Origin: Faecalitalea sp. UBA4312
Lineage (GTDB): Bacteria; Bacillota_I; Bacilli_A; Erysipelotrichales; Erysipelotrichaceae
Length of the DNA: 22,776 nucleotides
Direction of reading: 5' to 3'
NCBI GenBank assembly: GCA_002394635.1
Contig: DGUK01000104.1
Location: 1-22,776, forward strand
Shown: positions 1-8,603 of the stretch, one piece after another
How positions within the stretch are numbered: the first letter of the stretch is position 1
Layout: each line of letters starts with the position of its first letter
Position numbers and translations under genes: made by a program
Notes under the pieces: model-generated
Seen by the model: the letters and a program-made list of their open reading frames with translations, nothing else
What the model was told of the DNA's origin: nothing
Database searches by the model: none

Positions 1-1144
1 GCTTTCGGATATCGAAGTTCCTTTCGATCTTTGGCCCTTGTACCTCCCATACACCTGGTTGAACTTCCACAATTTCGATTTCTTTCTTCTTTTCTTCAAA
101 CTTATATGTCACACCGGTTTCATTTCCGGATGCATCCATAAGAGGGAATGTCGGTGTGGTTGCCAGAAGATCGGCTGCTTTCTTCAATACAGGCTGCAGA
201 CCCTCGTGAATAATGGTCATTGTTTCATAAACCGGGACTTCCGGATGCGCTTCTTTAAAACGAGCAAGGTTGGTCGGGGCATCTTCCATGTCCATTTTGT
301 TTGCGACAACAATCTGCGGACGCTCCAATAATCGATATTCATAGGATCGTAATTCCTCATTGATGATCCGGTAATCCTCTACAGGATCACGGCCTTGTTC
401 AGCCCCCATATCCAAAACATGTATGATTACTCGGCAGCGTTCAATATGTCGTAAGAAGTCGTGTCCTAACCCTTTTCCTTCGCTGGCACCTTCAATCAGT
501 CCCGGTAGATCAGCCAGGATAAAACTACGTCCATCTTGAATTTCCACAACACCTACATTGGGAGCCGTTGTGGTAAACGGGTAATCGGCAATTTCAGGAT
601 GTGCACGACTGACCGCATCCAGAAAAGTGGATTTTCCGACACTTGGAAAACCGACCAGACCGACATCCGCTAATACCCGCAGTTCAACAATACAGTCAAA
701 CTCCTCCCCCGGTCTGCCATCTTCTGCATATTTTGGGGCCGTATTTCGACTCGATTTAAAATGGAAGTTTCCTCGACCTCCACGACCGCCATGCGCAACA
801 ATCTGCTTCATGCCGGGTTCTGTCAAGTCAGCCAGGATCTGCCCGGTGTCACTACGTTTTACCAATGTTCCCAAAGGAACCTTAACAATCTTATCCGCAC
901 CATTTGCACCGTGCATCTTCTTGGTTTTTCCGTTTTCTCCCGGTTCTGCCTTGATTTTACGATGATAACGAAGATCCATCAATGTGGTCATTCCCGGTTC
1001 TGCCTGAAAGATCACATCGCCGCCTTTGCCACCATCACCGCCAAAGGGACCTCCGTATTCTACATATTTTTCATGACGAAAACTCACAATACCGTTTCCG
1101 CCCTTTCCTGCTTTTACATTGATTTTTACCTGATCGACGAACAT
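1..1144 (-). CDS. obg: GTPase Obg/CgtA, 3' end cut by window edge
   Basis: Obg is a GTPase that acts in late assembly of the 50S ribosomal subunit and in stress signalling. About 381 codons are visible from ATG 1144 down to the window edge, with no stop reached; the family is usually about 430 residues. The glycine-rich Obg fold (about residues 1-158) begins MFVDQVKINVKAGKGGNG. The G domain follows, with the P-loop GFPSVGKST (about 165-173), DLPGLIEGA (G3, about 212-220) and NKMD (G4, about 282-285). The visible end, with GVWEVQGPKIER, belongs to the C-terminal OCT domain found in Firmicutes. The start is set by AAGGAG nine bases upstream. The gene lies downstream of rplU-prp-rpmA, the usual Firmicutes order, but an intrinsic terminator precedes it, so its transcription is probably partial readthrough or from a promoter I cannot see. 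Because the reading frame is open to the edge, I translated it directly from the sequence. Confidence 0.97.
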   Translation of the reverse strand, partial: MFVDQVKINVKAGKGGNGIVSFRHEKYVEYGGPFGGDGGKGGDVIFQAEPGMTTLMDLRYHRKIKAEPGENGKTKKMHGANGADKIVKVPLGTLVKRSDTGQILADLTEPGMKQIVAHGGRGGRGNFHFKSSRNTAPKYAEDGRPGEEFDCIVELRVLADVGLVGFPSVGKSTFLDAVSRAHPEIADYPFTTTAPNVGVVEIQDGRSFILADLPGLIEGASEGKGLGHDFLRHIERCRVIIHVLDMGAEQGRDPVEDYRIINEELRSYEYRLLERPQIVVANKMDMEDAPTNLARFKEAHPEVPVYETMTIIHEGLQPVLKKAADLLATTPTFPLMDASGNETGVTYKFEEKKKEIEIVEVQPGVWEVQGPKIERNFDIRK

Positions 1145-1158
1145 GATCTCACTCCTTT

Positions 1159-1184
1159 AAAAAAAGATCCCCGTTCAGGGATCT
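1159..1184 (-). terminator. intrinsic terminator/attenuator between rpmA and obg
   Basis: On the minus strand AGATCCC, loop TGAACG, GGGATCT forms a 7-bp stem followed directly by a run of seven T. It starts ten bases after the rpmA stop codon and ends just before the ribosome site of obg. It would end, or partly attenuate, the rplU-prp-rpmA transcript before obg, giving more ribosomal protein mRNA than obg mRNA. Confidence 0.85.
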
Positions 1185-1191
1185 GATCAAA

Positions 1192-1476
1192 CTATGCCTG
1201 TGGATAAACAGAAACTTTCTTCTTGTCTTTTCCTAAACGCTCGTATTTAACGACACCATCGACCAATGCGAATAAAGTGTCATCTCCACCACGTCCTACA
1301 TTAGTACCCGGGTGAATTTTTGTTCCGCGCTGACGATAGATGATGCTACCAGCATGACAGCTTTGTCCATCGGCGAGTTTAGCTCCTAAACGTTTCGATT
1401 TGGAATCACGACCGTTCTTAGTAGAACCAACACCCTTTTTAGAAGCGAATAACTGGTTATCTAATATAAACTTCAT
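1192..1476 (-). CDS. rpmA: 50S ribosomal protein L27 with cleavable N-terminal extension
   Basis: L27 reaches the peptidyl transferase centre of the 50S subunit with its N-terminus. The protein has 94 residues, normal for the family, with the signature [13 protein letters not shown] near the N-terminus and [20 protein letters not shown] further on, and ends [10 protein letters not shown]. It begins [15 protein letters not shown]. In Firmicutes the segment before the Ala-Ser is removed by the cysteine protease Prp, so cleavage after Phe10 (QLF|ASKKG) is expected. The prp gene lies directly upstream, with a three-base gap. The hydrophobic QLF replaces the more usual QFF, a small change at the cleavage site. 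The gene is co-transcribed with rplU and prp and is followed by an intrinsic terminator. Confidence 0.98.
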   Translation of the reverse strand: MKFILDNQLFASKKGVGSTKNGRDSKSKRLGAKLADGQSCHAGSIIYRQRGTKIHPGTNVGRGGDDTLFALVDGVVKYERLGKDKKKVSVYPQA

Positions 1477-1479
1477 GAG

Positions 1480-1797
1480 TTACACCTCAACTTTCTCTAA
1501 TCGAACATATTGACTGTTCGTAAAGGCAATTGTATCTAATTGAATACAAATAGTTTTTAAAATTGCTTGTAAAACAGTATTGGATCGTAACACCTTTATA
1601 TGTACATATCCTTTGTCCATCTCCAATATACAGGTATCCGGACATTGGAGATCAATACTGTTCAGTGCTCCTACAGAAACAGCACTGACTTCGGCACATA
1701 CCAGATCCATCATTTCAGCTCCTGTTGAATCGGCATGACCTGAAATAACTATATCCAAAATTTCTTCGGATCTTTTTTGTACCTTAACGTTAACCAT
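1480..1797 (-). CDS. prp: ribosomal-processing cysteine protease Prp (YsxB family)
   Basis: This 105-residue protein is the protease that trims the N-terminal extension of L27 in Firmicutes. The catalytic pair of the family is visible: His21 in the motif SGHAD and Cys34 in DLVCAEVSAVS, at nearly the same positions as in the described staphylococcal enzyme. The gene sits between rplU and rpmA with three-base gaps on both sides, which is the conserved arrangement and points to translational coupling. The substrate L27, with a matching cleavable extension, is encoded directly downstream. The C-terminal half (from about residue 55) is less conserved but keeps the family length. Confidence 0.95.
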   Translation of the reverse strand: MVNVKVQKRSEEILDIVISGHADSTGAEMMDLVCAEVSAVSVGALNSIDLQCPDTCILEMDKGYVHIKVLRSNTVLQAILKTICIQLDTIAFTNSQYVRLEKVEV

Positions 1798-1800
1798 ACA

Positions 1801-2103
1801 TTAAGCCTCGATAGCTTCAATTTTGATTTTTGTATATGGTTGACGATGACCTTGTTTACGACGTGTTGAACTCTTCTTAGGACGATATTTCACAATCGTG
1901 ATTTTTTTACCTTTTCCCTGCTTTTCAACAACTCCTGTTACCTTGGCACCTTCTACATACGGTTTTCCAATTTTGCCGTCTGCATATAAAACCTTGTCAA
2001 AAGTAACTGTGTCTCCTTCGTTTACATCTAATTTTTCAACGAAGATCTCAGCATCTTTTTCCACGCGGATCTGTTTTCCGCCTGTTTCAATAATTGCGTA
2101 CAT
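1801..2103 (-). CDS. rplU: 50S ribosomal protein L21
   Basis: L21 binds 23S rRNA in the 50S subunit. The 100-residue protein starts [20 protein letters not shown] and contains the typical basic loop [20 protein letters not shown]. An in-frame ATG at 2136 would add eleven residues ([11 protein letters not shown]), but it lacks a ribosome site. The chosen ATG at 2103 has AAAAGGAGGTG seven bases upstream and matches the family's N-terminus. It is the first gene of rplU-prp-rpmA, with a good promoter about 100 bases upstream and a structured leader in between. Confidence 0.98.
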   Translation of the reverse strand: MYAIIETGGKQIRVEKDAEIFVEKLDVNEGDTVTFDKVLYADGKIGKPYVEGAKVTGVVEKQGKGKKITIVKYRPKKSSTRRKQGHRQPYTKIKIEAIEA

Positions 2104-2195
2104 TTTGTGCACCTCCTTTTCCAGATGACTCGCCATGAAGGTGTGATAAACAACTTTAACCTTTTCTGTGCGGTTGCAAGATTAGAATCTGCAAC
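2104..2195 (-). promoter_or_regulatory. rplU 5' leader, candidate L21 leader with alternative pairings
   Basis: About 92 bases separate the predicted transcription start from the rplU ATG. The first part can form a hairpin (TTGCAGAT, loop TCTA, then ATCTTGCAA with one bulge). Further on, AAGGT (2159-2163) can pair with ACCTT (2138-2142), closing over the small hairpin TAAA-GTTG-TTTA. The same region also offers CACCT (2139-2143) to pair with AGGTG (2110-2114) in the Shine-Dalgarno region. The two pairings exclude each other. Leaders that respond to L21 are known upstream of rplU in Firmicutes; assignment to that family here rests on position and folding potential only. Confidence 0.5.
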
Positions 2196-2201
2196 AATAG
2201 T

Positions 2202-2230
2202 ATTTTAGCGAAATCCATAGACCTCGTCAA
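2202..2230 (-). promoter_or_regulatory. sigma-A type promoter for rplU-prp-rpmA
   Basis: The -35 box TTGACG (2225-2230) and -10 box TAAAAT (2202-2207) are separated by exactly 17 bases. The start point would lie near 2195. The -35 box sits inside the small inverted repeat ACCTC-TTGAC-GAGGT (2221-2235), which lies just after the dnaE stop codon and could be an operator or a weak end hairpin of dnaE. Confidence 0.8.
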
Positions 2231-2249
2231 GAGGTAACTATAAATATAT

Positions 2250-5200
2250 TTACTGCATCGTCTCTTTTTCTTGATGCCAGTTCATTCGGTTAGCCAGCAC
2301 CGAATGTTCACGATCCTTTTTCCCCTGCACAATGACGATCCTATCTTTACGGATATGTTCTTTCTGCATTTCATAGAGCTTAGGCATAATGACAATATCC
2401 AGCTGGCCTGTCTCATCTTCTATGGTCATAAAGCACATCAATTGACCATTTTTAGTCCGATGTGTCCGATATCCATTCACTTTTCCTATCACCTGAACAT
2501 AACCATTCTGGATCCGGTTGACCGGTGTGCATTTCGGATAGTTTTTACGAATGGAGTGGACTGGATGTTCACTGAGATAGAAGCCATATACCATTTTTTC
2601 CTTCTGGGCTTTCTTTAATCGGTCTTCTTTCATCGGTATGATCTTCGGTAAGGAAACAAGATCATAATTAAACAATACACCTTGATCTGTTACCGTCTGT
2701 ACGATGGCGGCGTATTGAAGGACCCGACCCAGGTTTTCATTCATTGTCATCCGATTCAGCCCTAATTCATCCAAAGCTCCGGCATCGATCAATGCCCGAA
2801 TATTTGACTCATTGACTCGTTCAGCGGTAATTCTTACCACAAAATCGATAAAATCGGTAAACCGCTTCTGTTGACGCGATTTCTCTATCTGCTCATGTAC
2901 CATCCGGCCGATTCCCTTGATGGTTCTTAAAGGCATACGCAGTCCTTGCGGCTGTACCGCAAAAAGTGCCTGACTATCATTGACGGAAGGAGGCAGCACA
3001 TTGATCTGCCGATGCTGGCATTCATAAATATACTGACTGGTCTTAATTTCAGAACCAATAACACTGTTCAATAATCCCTGATAGAAGTAAACAGGATAAT
3101 TTGCTTTCAAATATGCCATCTGATAAGCAACCAGTCCATAAACATAACTATGAGATTTGTTGAAACCATATTCTGCAAAACGTTCCATCAGATCAAAGAT
3201 GTCTTCAGCCACTTTTGTTCTACATCCGTTTTTCAAAGCTCCCTGTACAAATGTCTGCCGATAACTGGCCATCGTCTGGGCATTCTTTTTGCTCATGGCT
3301 TTTCGTAATGTATCCGCCTGGGATAGAGTAAACCCACCGATAACCTGGGCAATCTGCATGATCTGTTCCTGATATAAAATGATCCCGTATGTCTCCTTTA
3401 GGATGGGTTCCAAACGACGATCCGGATACTCAATGGTTTCCGGGTGTGCTCTTTTGTCAAGATAGGTGTCAATATTCTTCATTGGGCCTGGTCGATATAG
3501 AGCCAGAACCGCACATATATCCTCAAAACACTGTGGCTGCATTTTTTTCAACAGTTGCATGATTCCCTGCGACTCAAGCTGGAAGACTCCCAGAGTATCC
3601 GCCCTCGATAACAGTTGATATGTTCGCCGGTCGTTCAAAGGGATTTGTAATAACGGGATGGTAACATTGGTATTCTTTTCTATCGAAGTCTTGATTTCAT
3701 GAATGGTCGTCAAGTTCTTCAGGCTTAGAAAATCCATTTTTATCAAACCAAGATCCTCCAGATCTTCCATAGGAAACTGTGTCGCTTCCATGTTTTCTTC
3801 GACCTGCACCAAAGGACATACCTTCTCTATTTCCTGGTCGCTTAAGACAATTCCTGCCGCATGCAAAGTTAAATGCCGAGGTAGTCCTTCCAGCTTAAGA
3901 CTTCTTTCATACAGTTCCCTGCTTTCTGCATCCGCCTGGATCAGGCGGGCAAAATAGGCATTGGAATGATAGGCTTTTTCCAATGTCATCTTCGGATCAT
4001 TTCCAATCGATTTGGCAATCGCATCCACCTTCCGGGGCGGATAGTTTGTGATGCGGGCAACATCCCGTAATACTTGTTTCGCTTTTAAAGTATTGAAGGC
4101 AATGATATGAGCCACATGACCGGCTCCATATTTATCGTAAACATAATCAATCACATCATCCCGCTTATCATCCGGAAAGTCCGTATCGATATCGGGCATG
4201 GATATTCGTTCTGGATTTAAAAAACGTTCAAATAAAAGATGATTGCGGATCGGATCGATATGTGTGATCCCCAGACAATAAGCGGCCAGACTTCCCGCAG
4301 CAGAACCTCTTCCAGGTCCTACATTAATATTCTGCGAGCGTGCAAAACGAATAAAATCCCATACAATCAGAAAATAATCTGTAAAACCCATCTTGATAAT
4401 GACAGAAAGTTCGTAATCCAGCCTGTTTTTATACACATCAGGTACTTTCCTGTTCATTCGCTTTAATAGACCTGCATGACAAAGCTTGATCAGATATTTA
4501 TCGTTGTCGATTCCCAGTTTATTAATAAAAACAGGCAGACGACTTTTGGTCATGCTCATCTGGACATTGCATTGCGAAGCAATTCGTTCCGTATTCAGCA
4601 GATCTTCCGGATCATACAAGGCTTCCATTTCCGCCTGAGAACGAAAATAGCGATGGTTGCTGACATTCAGTGTCTGATCATATATTGTTTTCTGCTGTTC
4701 AATGGCTTGCAGCATGCGCAAAGACTCAACATCACGGTCAGTGCGATAATAGATGCGGGATAAAGCGACAGTATCCAACCCGATATGTTTCGTACACGCC
4801 TTCAAAAACTGATTGACCTGGCGACGATAACTTGAATCGTTCATAGCAATGGATACATAAAAGTCATCCCATAAAGAAGCCATTTTATTCAAATAGTTTT
4901 CTATGCTTTCCGTGTCTTCATGCTCAACATATTGTTCCAGCGTATCATTATCTCCAGCCGTCAATGCGATGCATTGGCTTGTCATGGAAGCCAGCTGTTC
5001 CGCGTCCGTTTTATCCCCTTTCATCAGACATGTGGATACATGATAAAGTTGCTGCAGCCCCAGATCATTCTTTGCCAGCAGCACAAAAGAGAATGGAGCC
5101 TCATTCAATACAGTGTGCACTTCCAGCCCGATGATGGGATGAATGGATTTTTTCTGTGCATATTTCCAGAATTCCATCGTTCCGTACATACTGTGCAGAT

Positions 5201-5312
5201 CTGTCAAACAGACATGCCGAAAATGCATCGATGCCGCTGTATCGATGATTTCCTGAATGCGAAATGGTGAATGCAACAAAGAATAACAGCTGCGTGTATG
5301 TAAATGGACCAT
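2250..5312 (-). CDS. dnaE: DNA polymerase III subunit alpha, DnaE type
   Basis: This 1020-residue protein is a C-family replicative DNA polymerase. An N-terminal PHP domain (about 1-230) begins MVHLHTRSCYSLL. The polymerase core has GPGRGSAAGS (332-341) and the catalytic motif PDIDTDF (373-379, with Asp374, 376 and 378). The fingers region includes LYRPGPM and YGFNKSHS. A C-terminal OB-fold (about 937-1010) has FMTIEDETGQLDIV. In Firmicutes with PolC, DnaE extends RNA primers before handing over; PolC is not in this window. The PHP metal-site motif, usually TDHG or TDHN, reads TDLH, and the Asp of the usual LLDG is His, so PHP metal binding is doubtful. The start ATG has GGGAGG seven bases upstream. 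It follows the glycosyltransferase gene by 75 bases with a stem-loop but no clear promoter, so it may be partly read through from the polysaccharide operon. Confidence 0.97.
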   Translation of the reverse strand: MVHLHTRSCYSLLHSPFRIQEIIDTAASMHFRHVCLTDLHSMYGTMEFWKYAQKKSIHPIIGLEVHTVLNEAPFSFVLLAKNDLGLQQLYHVSTCLMKGDKTDAEQLASMTSQCIALTAGDNDTLEQYVEHEDTESIENYLNKMASLWDDFYVSIAMNDSSYRRQVNQFLKACTKHIGLDTVALSRIYYRTDRDVESLRMLQAIEQQKTIYDQTLNVSNHRYFRSQAEMEALYDPEDLLNTERIASQCNVQMSMTKSRLPVFINKLGIDNDKYLIKLCHAGLLKRMNRKVPDVYKNRLDYELSVIIKMGFTDYFLIVWDFIRFARSQNINVGPGRGSAAGSLAAYCLGITHIDPIRNHLLFERFLNPERISMPDIDTDFPDDKRDDVIDYVYDKYGAGHVAHIIAFNTLKAKQVLRDVARITNYPPRKVDAIAKSIGNDPKMTLEKAYHSNAYFARLIQADAESRELYERSLKLEGLPRHLTLHAAGIVLSDQEIEKVCPLVQVEENMEATQFPMEDLEDLGLIKMDFLSLKNLTTIHEIKTSIEKNTNVTIPLLQIPLNDRRTYQLLSRADTLGVFQLESQGIMQLLKKMQPQCFEDICAVLALYRPGPMKNIDTYLDKRAHPETIEYPDRRLEPILKETYGIILYQEQIMQIAQVIGGFTLSQADTLRKAMSKKNAQTMASYRQTFVQGALKNGCRTKVAEDIFDLMERFAEYGFNKSHSYVYGLVAYQMAYLKANYPVYFYQGLLNSVIGSEIKTSQYIYECQHRQINVLPPSVNDSQALFAVQPQGLRMPLRTIKGIGRMVHEQIEKSRQQKRFTDFIDFVVRITAERVNESNIRALIDAGALDELGLNRMTMNENLGRVLQYAAIVQTVTDQGVLFNYDLVSLPKIIPMKEDRLKKAQKEKMVYGFYLSEHPVHSIRKNYPKCTPVNRIQNGYVQVIGKVNGYRTHRTKNGQLMCFMTIEDETGQLDIVIMPKLYEMQKEHIRKDRIVIVQGKKDREHSVLANRMNWHQEKETMQ

Positions 5313-5352
5313 AAAACCTCCCGAAAAGATCTTTCTTTATCCATGTAAGTTC

Positions 5353-5378
5353 AGAGGCCTGCCTACAGGCAGACCTCT
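5353..5378. other. strong intergenic stem-loop without T-run
   Basis: AGAGGCCTGCC, loop TACA, GGCAGACCTCT forms an 11-bp stem with one wobble pair on the plus strand (A-C on that strand, G-U on the minus-strand RNA). It lies between the stop of the glycosyltransferase gene and the start of dnaE. Neither side carries a T-run, so it is not a classical intrinsic terminator. It could protect an mRNA 3' end, mark a processing site, or slow transcription into dnaE. Confidence 0.6.
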
Positions 5379-5387
5379 CTCGTTTCA

Positions 5388-7805
5388 TTACATCGTAAAC
5401 GGATCCTTGTCCGCGTCAAAATTCGGATTGTAACAAGGGTCCCCATTAACAAAGGTATTCTTGAAACGTTTTAGAAAGATCTCCAGATCTTTCTCATACG
5501 TTTCCTTGTTAGTACAATAGCCGGAATACAGATCATTGCGACCTGCCTGCCATTGTGAGAACGCATTATAGACAACTCTTCGTTTTAATGAGCTCATCTT
5601 TAAACAAAGATCTAAATCATAAAAAGCTTGATGATAAGATGTGTCAAATCCATTCAAAGAAAGGAATCGTTTTTTGGAAACCATCATACCATTGAAGGAT
5701 ACCGCTAAATAGCGGCAGTTGATCTTCGGATGACACATATACCCGTCTGACTGACGATCCTGCCCGACAAAGGGCAGCCGGACCGTACCGTCTTTCTCAA
5801 AGAGGATCCCGGCATGCTGGATCGTGTTGTCTGTATATAGGATCCGGGAGCCCGCAATGCCAACCTGTGGACTCTGAGACAATCCCAGTAGCTGAGCAAT
5901 GGATTCTTCGCTTTCCATGCGCATATCGCTTCGTAAAAACAGAAGATACTGGCCCTTTGCCTGTCTGGCAGCCTGATTGTATTTTTCCGGAACCGATACA
6001 TCGGAATCGATTAAGATCGTGACTATATCCTTTGTTTTAGATAGGAAAACATTCTTTCTGTCGTTAATTATCACAAATTCCAGATTTTTATAGGTACTCT
6101 TTTCCTTGATATTCTGTATACATTTTCGTACCTGCTGACTGTCATCATTCAAAATCAAAACTGAAACCAAAGGATCCTCATGAATGGAATATGTCGTTTT
6201 ATACATTCCATACATCGGTTTTGGCATCATTTGAACATCCGCTTTGATCTGTAGACGATGGTAATGCTCTTTTAAGGCATTCATTCCCGCCACATAACAA
6301 TACATTTTGCTCTCCGGATCCTGAGCTGTAGATTGTGGATGCATCCGCCAGTGATAGAGGATCTTGCGCACATGATAAACATCATTGGCCTTTTCTGTAC
6401 AGCGCAGGACAAAATCATAATCCTGACTGCCGTCGAATGCAGGACGTAATACCCCGATTTGATCCACCAAAGACCGAGAAACCATCAAGAAGTGACAGAT
6501 GTAATTTTGCGAACGAAGCAGATCGATATTCAGATCCGGTTTAAAATGTGGATCGACAAATTCTTTGGAATAATCATTGAGTTTGTCTTCATCCGAATAC
6601 AGAACATCATAACGTTTACGCTGAAGCGGCCATACCATCTCATACAATGCGTCCGGGGTCAGCAGATCATCATGATCAAATAGTCCGATATAGTCCCCGC
6701 TGGATAATTTAATTGCTTCATTCATATTACCAGAAATGCCCAGGTTTGTATCCAGCCGCACATAGCGAATTCGTTTTTCTTTTCCGTAATGTGTATGAAT
6801 GTATGTCTGGACACAATCGTTATCACTGCCATCGGCAATACACAACTGCCAGTTCGTATATGTCTGTTCAAGAACCGAGTCGATCATTTCCTTCAGATAT
6901 TCTTCCTTCGTGTTATAAGCTGCAACGATCAGGCTGATCATCGGTTCATAGTCAAAGGATGTTTGTCTTTGGTTTTGCAGATCCTGTTTAGTGGCTTTAT
7001 GCTCATCAAACCAGTTCTGGTAGGTGTACTGAGTACCATTCGGTCCTTCTTTGATCCGAACAAAAAACTGTTTCAACCCATATTTTTTAAAATAACGTCC
7101 CGCCTTACGCAAATTGTTGGTATTTAAACTTGACAGATACGAACGGACAAGATGTTTTTTGCTGGACGTGTCTTCGTATATATCAATCGTTCGTCTATAT
7201 TCATGATTTGAAAGAACCAAACGATAGCTCTGCTGACGATCCGCCGAAAACAGAATTTCAAATCCACACTGTGACTGTGAAGACTCTACAAAACCCTTTC
7301 GGATCAAATCCACACGGTTTACAATGCGAACTTCCCGTTCAACAGGCTGCGATCGTGCATCTTCTATGGTGATATCGACATCCCCACCAAGAGCACTATA
7401 AGCCCATCCTTTCACAAGAAATTTTCCCTTGTCCTCTTGATAGACTACCTCAGAAATCCGATAATCGATGGGATTCGGTGCTGCCAGTTTGCGAATCGCT
7501 GATGCGTTCAGTCTGAGCAGGACCATATCATTGGCTTTCAGTACAAAGCTGGAAACCGTTTGATCCGGTACACGTGCAATAATGTGGAATCCGATTTTCT
7601 TTTCCTCAACATTCAAGACATTGTTGGCAATATCATTGCGGAAAATACGTTCCATATCAAACGGAACTGATTGACCATTCATATATACCTCATAATGAAT
7701 ATCAAGATCTTTCTTTGAATAACACCATCCTTCGATGTCAAAGTATTGCTTAGAAATTAGATTCCAAAACTCCTGTTTTTCTATTTGATATTTAATCTCT
7801 TTCAT
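5388..7805 (-). CDS. tandem GT2 glycosyltransferase with two N-terminal beta-type modules
   Basis: This large cytoplasmic enzyme (805 residues from ATG 7805) probably adds sugars to the polysaccharide exported by the adjacent ABC transporter. Two related non-catalytic modules (about 22-95 and 125-205) share the pattern G-W...R-x-D...G-F. A first GT2 domain (about 288-510) has ISLIVAAYNTKEEY, the nucleotide-sugar motif DHDD (377-380) and QDYD (461-464). A second GT2-like domain (about 545-780) has SVLILNDDS, but where an N-DD motif is expected it reads LFLRSD; its acceptor-side YDLDLCLK is present. A TTG start at 7826 inside the permease gene would add seven residues. I chose the ATG five bases beyond the permease stop, although the GAGGA ribosome site is rather far (about 11 bases), so the TTG remains possible. 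It is the last glycan gene of the wzt-wzm-GT2 operon. Confidence 0.88.
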   Translation of the reverse strand: MKEIKYQIEKQEFWNLISKQYFDIEGWCYSKKDLDIHYEVYMNGQSVPFDMERIFRNDIANNVLNVEEKKIGFHIIARVPDQTVSSFVLKANDMVLLRLNASAIRKLAAPNPIDYRISEVVYQEDKGKFLVKGWAYSALGGDVDITIEDARSQPVEREVRIVNRVDLIRKGFVESSQSQCGFEILFSADRQQSYRLVLSNHEYRRTIDIYEDTSSKKHLVRSYLSSLNTNNLRKAGRYFKKYGLKQFFVRIKEGPNGTQYTYQNWFDEHKATKQDLQNQRQTSFDYEPMISLIVAAYNTKEEYLKEMIDSVLEQTYTNWQLCIADGSDNDCVQTYIHTHYGKEKRIRYVRLDTNLGISGNMNEAIKLSSGDYIGLFDHDDLLTPDALYEMVWPLQRKRYDVLYSDEDKLNDYSKEFVDPHFKPDLNIDLLRSQNYICHFLMVSRSLVDQIGVLRPAFDGSQDYDFVLRCTEKANDVYHVRKILYHWRMHPQSTAQDPESKMYCYVAGMNALKEHYHRLQIKADVQMMPKPMYGMYKTTYSIHEDPLVSVLILNDDSQQVRKCIQNIKEKSTYKNLEFVIINDRKNVFLSKTKDIVTILIDSDVSVPEKYNQAARQAKGQYLLFLRSDMRMESEESIAQLLGLSQSPQVGIAGSRILYTDNTIQHAGILFEKDGTVRLPFVGQDRQSDGYMCHPKINCRYLAVSFNGMMVSKKRFLSLNGFDTSYHQAFYDLDLCLKMSSLKRRVVYNAFSQWQAGRNDLYSGYCTNKETYEKDLEIFLKRFKNTFVNGDPCYNPNFDADKDPFTM

Positions 7806-7809
7806 ATCT

Positions 7810-8595
7810 TTATAATTCCTCGGCAAAGCCTTTTTCCAATTTTTTAAACAACATATATCCCACTATCATCAATAGGAAGGAAAACAGAAACACAATGCCT
7901 AAAGCAATCATATCCGGCCATTGATGATATAAGAAAATATCCCTGTATGCACCGATGATCGTTGTCATCGGATTCAGCTGAATCAGTCGTACAAGCATAC
8001 CCGCTTTTTCAAACATCTTGAGCTGATAAAGAATAGGAGTTCCGTAAAAACCCATATTCAAAAGAAAAGTAACAATAAATTCAACATCTTGTACATAAAC
8101 ACACACAGAACTGAGAATAAATACGATTCCCAGATTCAATATGGCCTGCACTAAGGCAATGATCGGCAGAAACACCAGATGATAAGAAATGCCGGCTCCA
8201 GTTCCTACACAGAATATCAATATAATGATACAGGAAATGAAAAAGTTGATCAGTGAACTAAGCACCTGGGAAATCGGCAGCACCTCTCTTGGAAAGTATA
8301 CCTTTTTAATGATTCCCTCGTTGTTCTTGATACAAGGTGTCCCCAGCGTTGCAACGGTTGTCAGAAACGTCCAGGGAATGATTCCCGTTACCAGATAACA
8401 TAGATAGTTATCAGCAGTTCCCGCTCTTCCCATCAAATACGGGAAGACGATCCAATAGACTACGACCTGCAGCAACGGATTTAAAAAAGACCATAAAACA
8501 CCTAGAAAGCTCCCTTTATACTTTCCCCGGATATCCTTTTTTATATTTGTTTTTAAAAGCTCTCGATACTCATATATATTTTTAAATACCTGCAT
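7810..8595 (-). CDS. wzm: polysaccharide ABC transporter permease (Wzm/TagG type)
   Basis: This 261-residue integral membrane protein is the transmembrane half of an ABC-2 exporter that moves a finished or lipid-linked glycan across the cytoplasmic membrane. The family opening is clear: an amphipathic N-terminus (LLKTNIKKDIRGKYKGSFLG), then SFLNPLLQVVVYWIVF as the first helix. About six membrane segments follow, with the conserved loop NEGIIKKVYFPREVLP and, near the end, QLNPMTTIIGAYRD. It lies eight bases downstream of the ATPase gene and five bases before the glycosyltransferase ATG. The ribosome site AGAGGG overlaps the stop codon of the ATPase gene, which suggests translational coupling. 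Confidence 0.95.
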   Translation of the reverse strand: MQVFKNIYEYRELLKTNIKKDIRGKYKGSFLGVLWSFLNPLLQVVVYWIVFPYLMGRAGTADNYLCYLVTGIIPWTFLTTVATLGTPCIKNNEGIIKKVYFPREVLPISQVLSSLINFFISCIIILIFCVGTGAGISYHLVFLPIIALVQAILNLGIVFILSSVCVYVQDVEFIVTFLLNMGFYGTPILYQLKMFEKAGMLVRLIQLNPMTTIIGAYRDIFLYHQWPDMIALGIVFLFSFLLMIVGYMLFKKLEKGFAEEL

Positions 8596-8603
8596 ACTAC
8601 CCT

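Noticed and set aside
627..965. Plus-strand open frame of 112 codons (and 761-1186, 141 codons)
   Set aside because: Both are antisense to obg, whose own frame shows clear GTPase motifs; they have no ribosome site and no recognisable domain.
2104..2136. Longer rplU start ([11 protein letters not shown] extension)
   Set aside because: No ribosome site before ATG 2136; ATG 2103 has a perfect one and gives the normal L21 N-terminus. The extension is part of the leader.
5101..5388. Minus-strand open frame of 95 codons covering the dnaE start
   Set aside because: It runs over the intergenic stem-loop and in another frame of dnaE; the dnaE frame with its PHP motif is clearly the real one.
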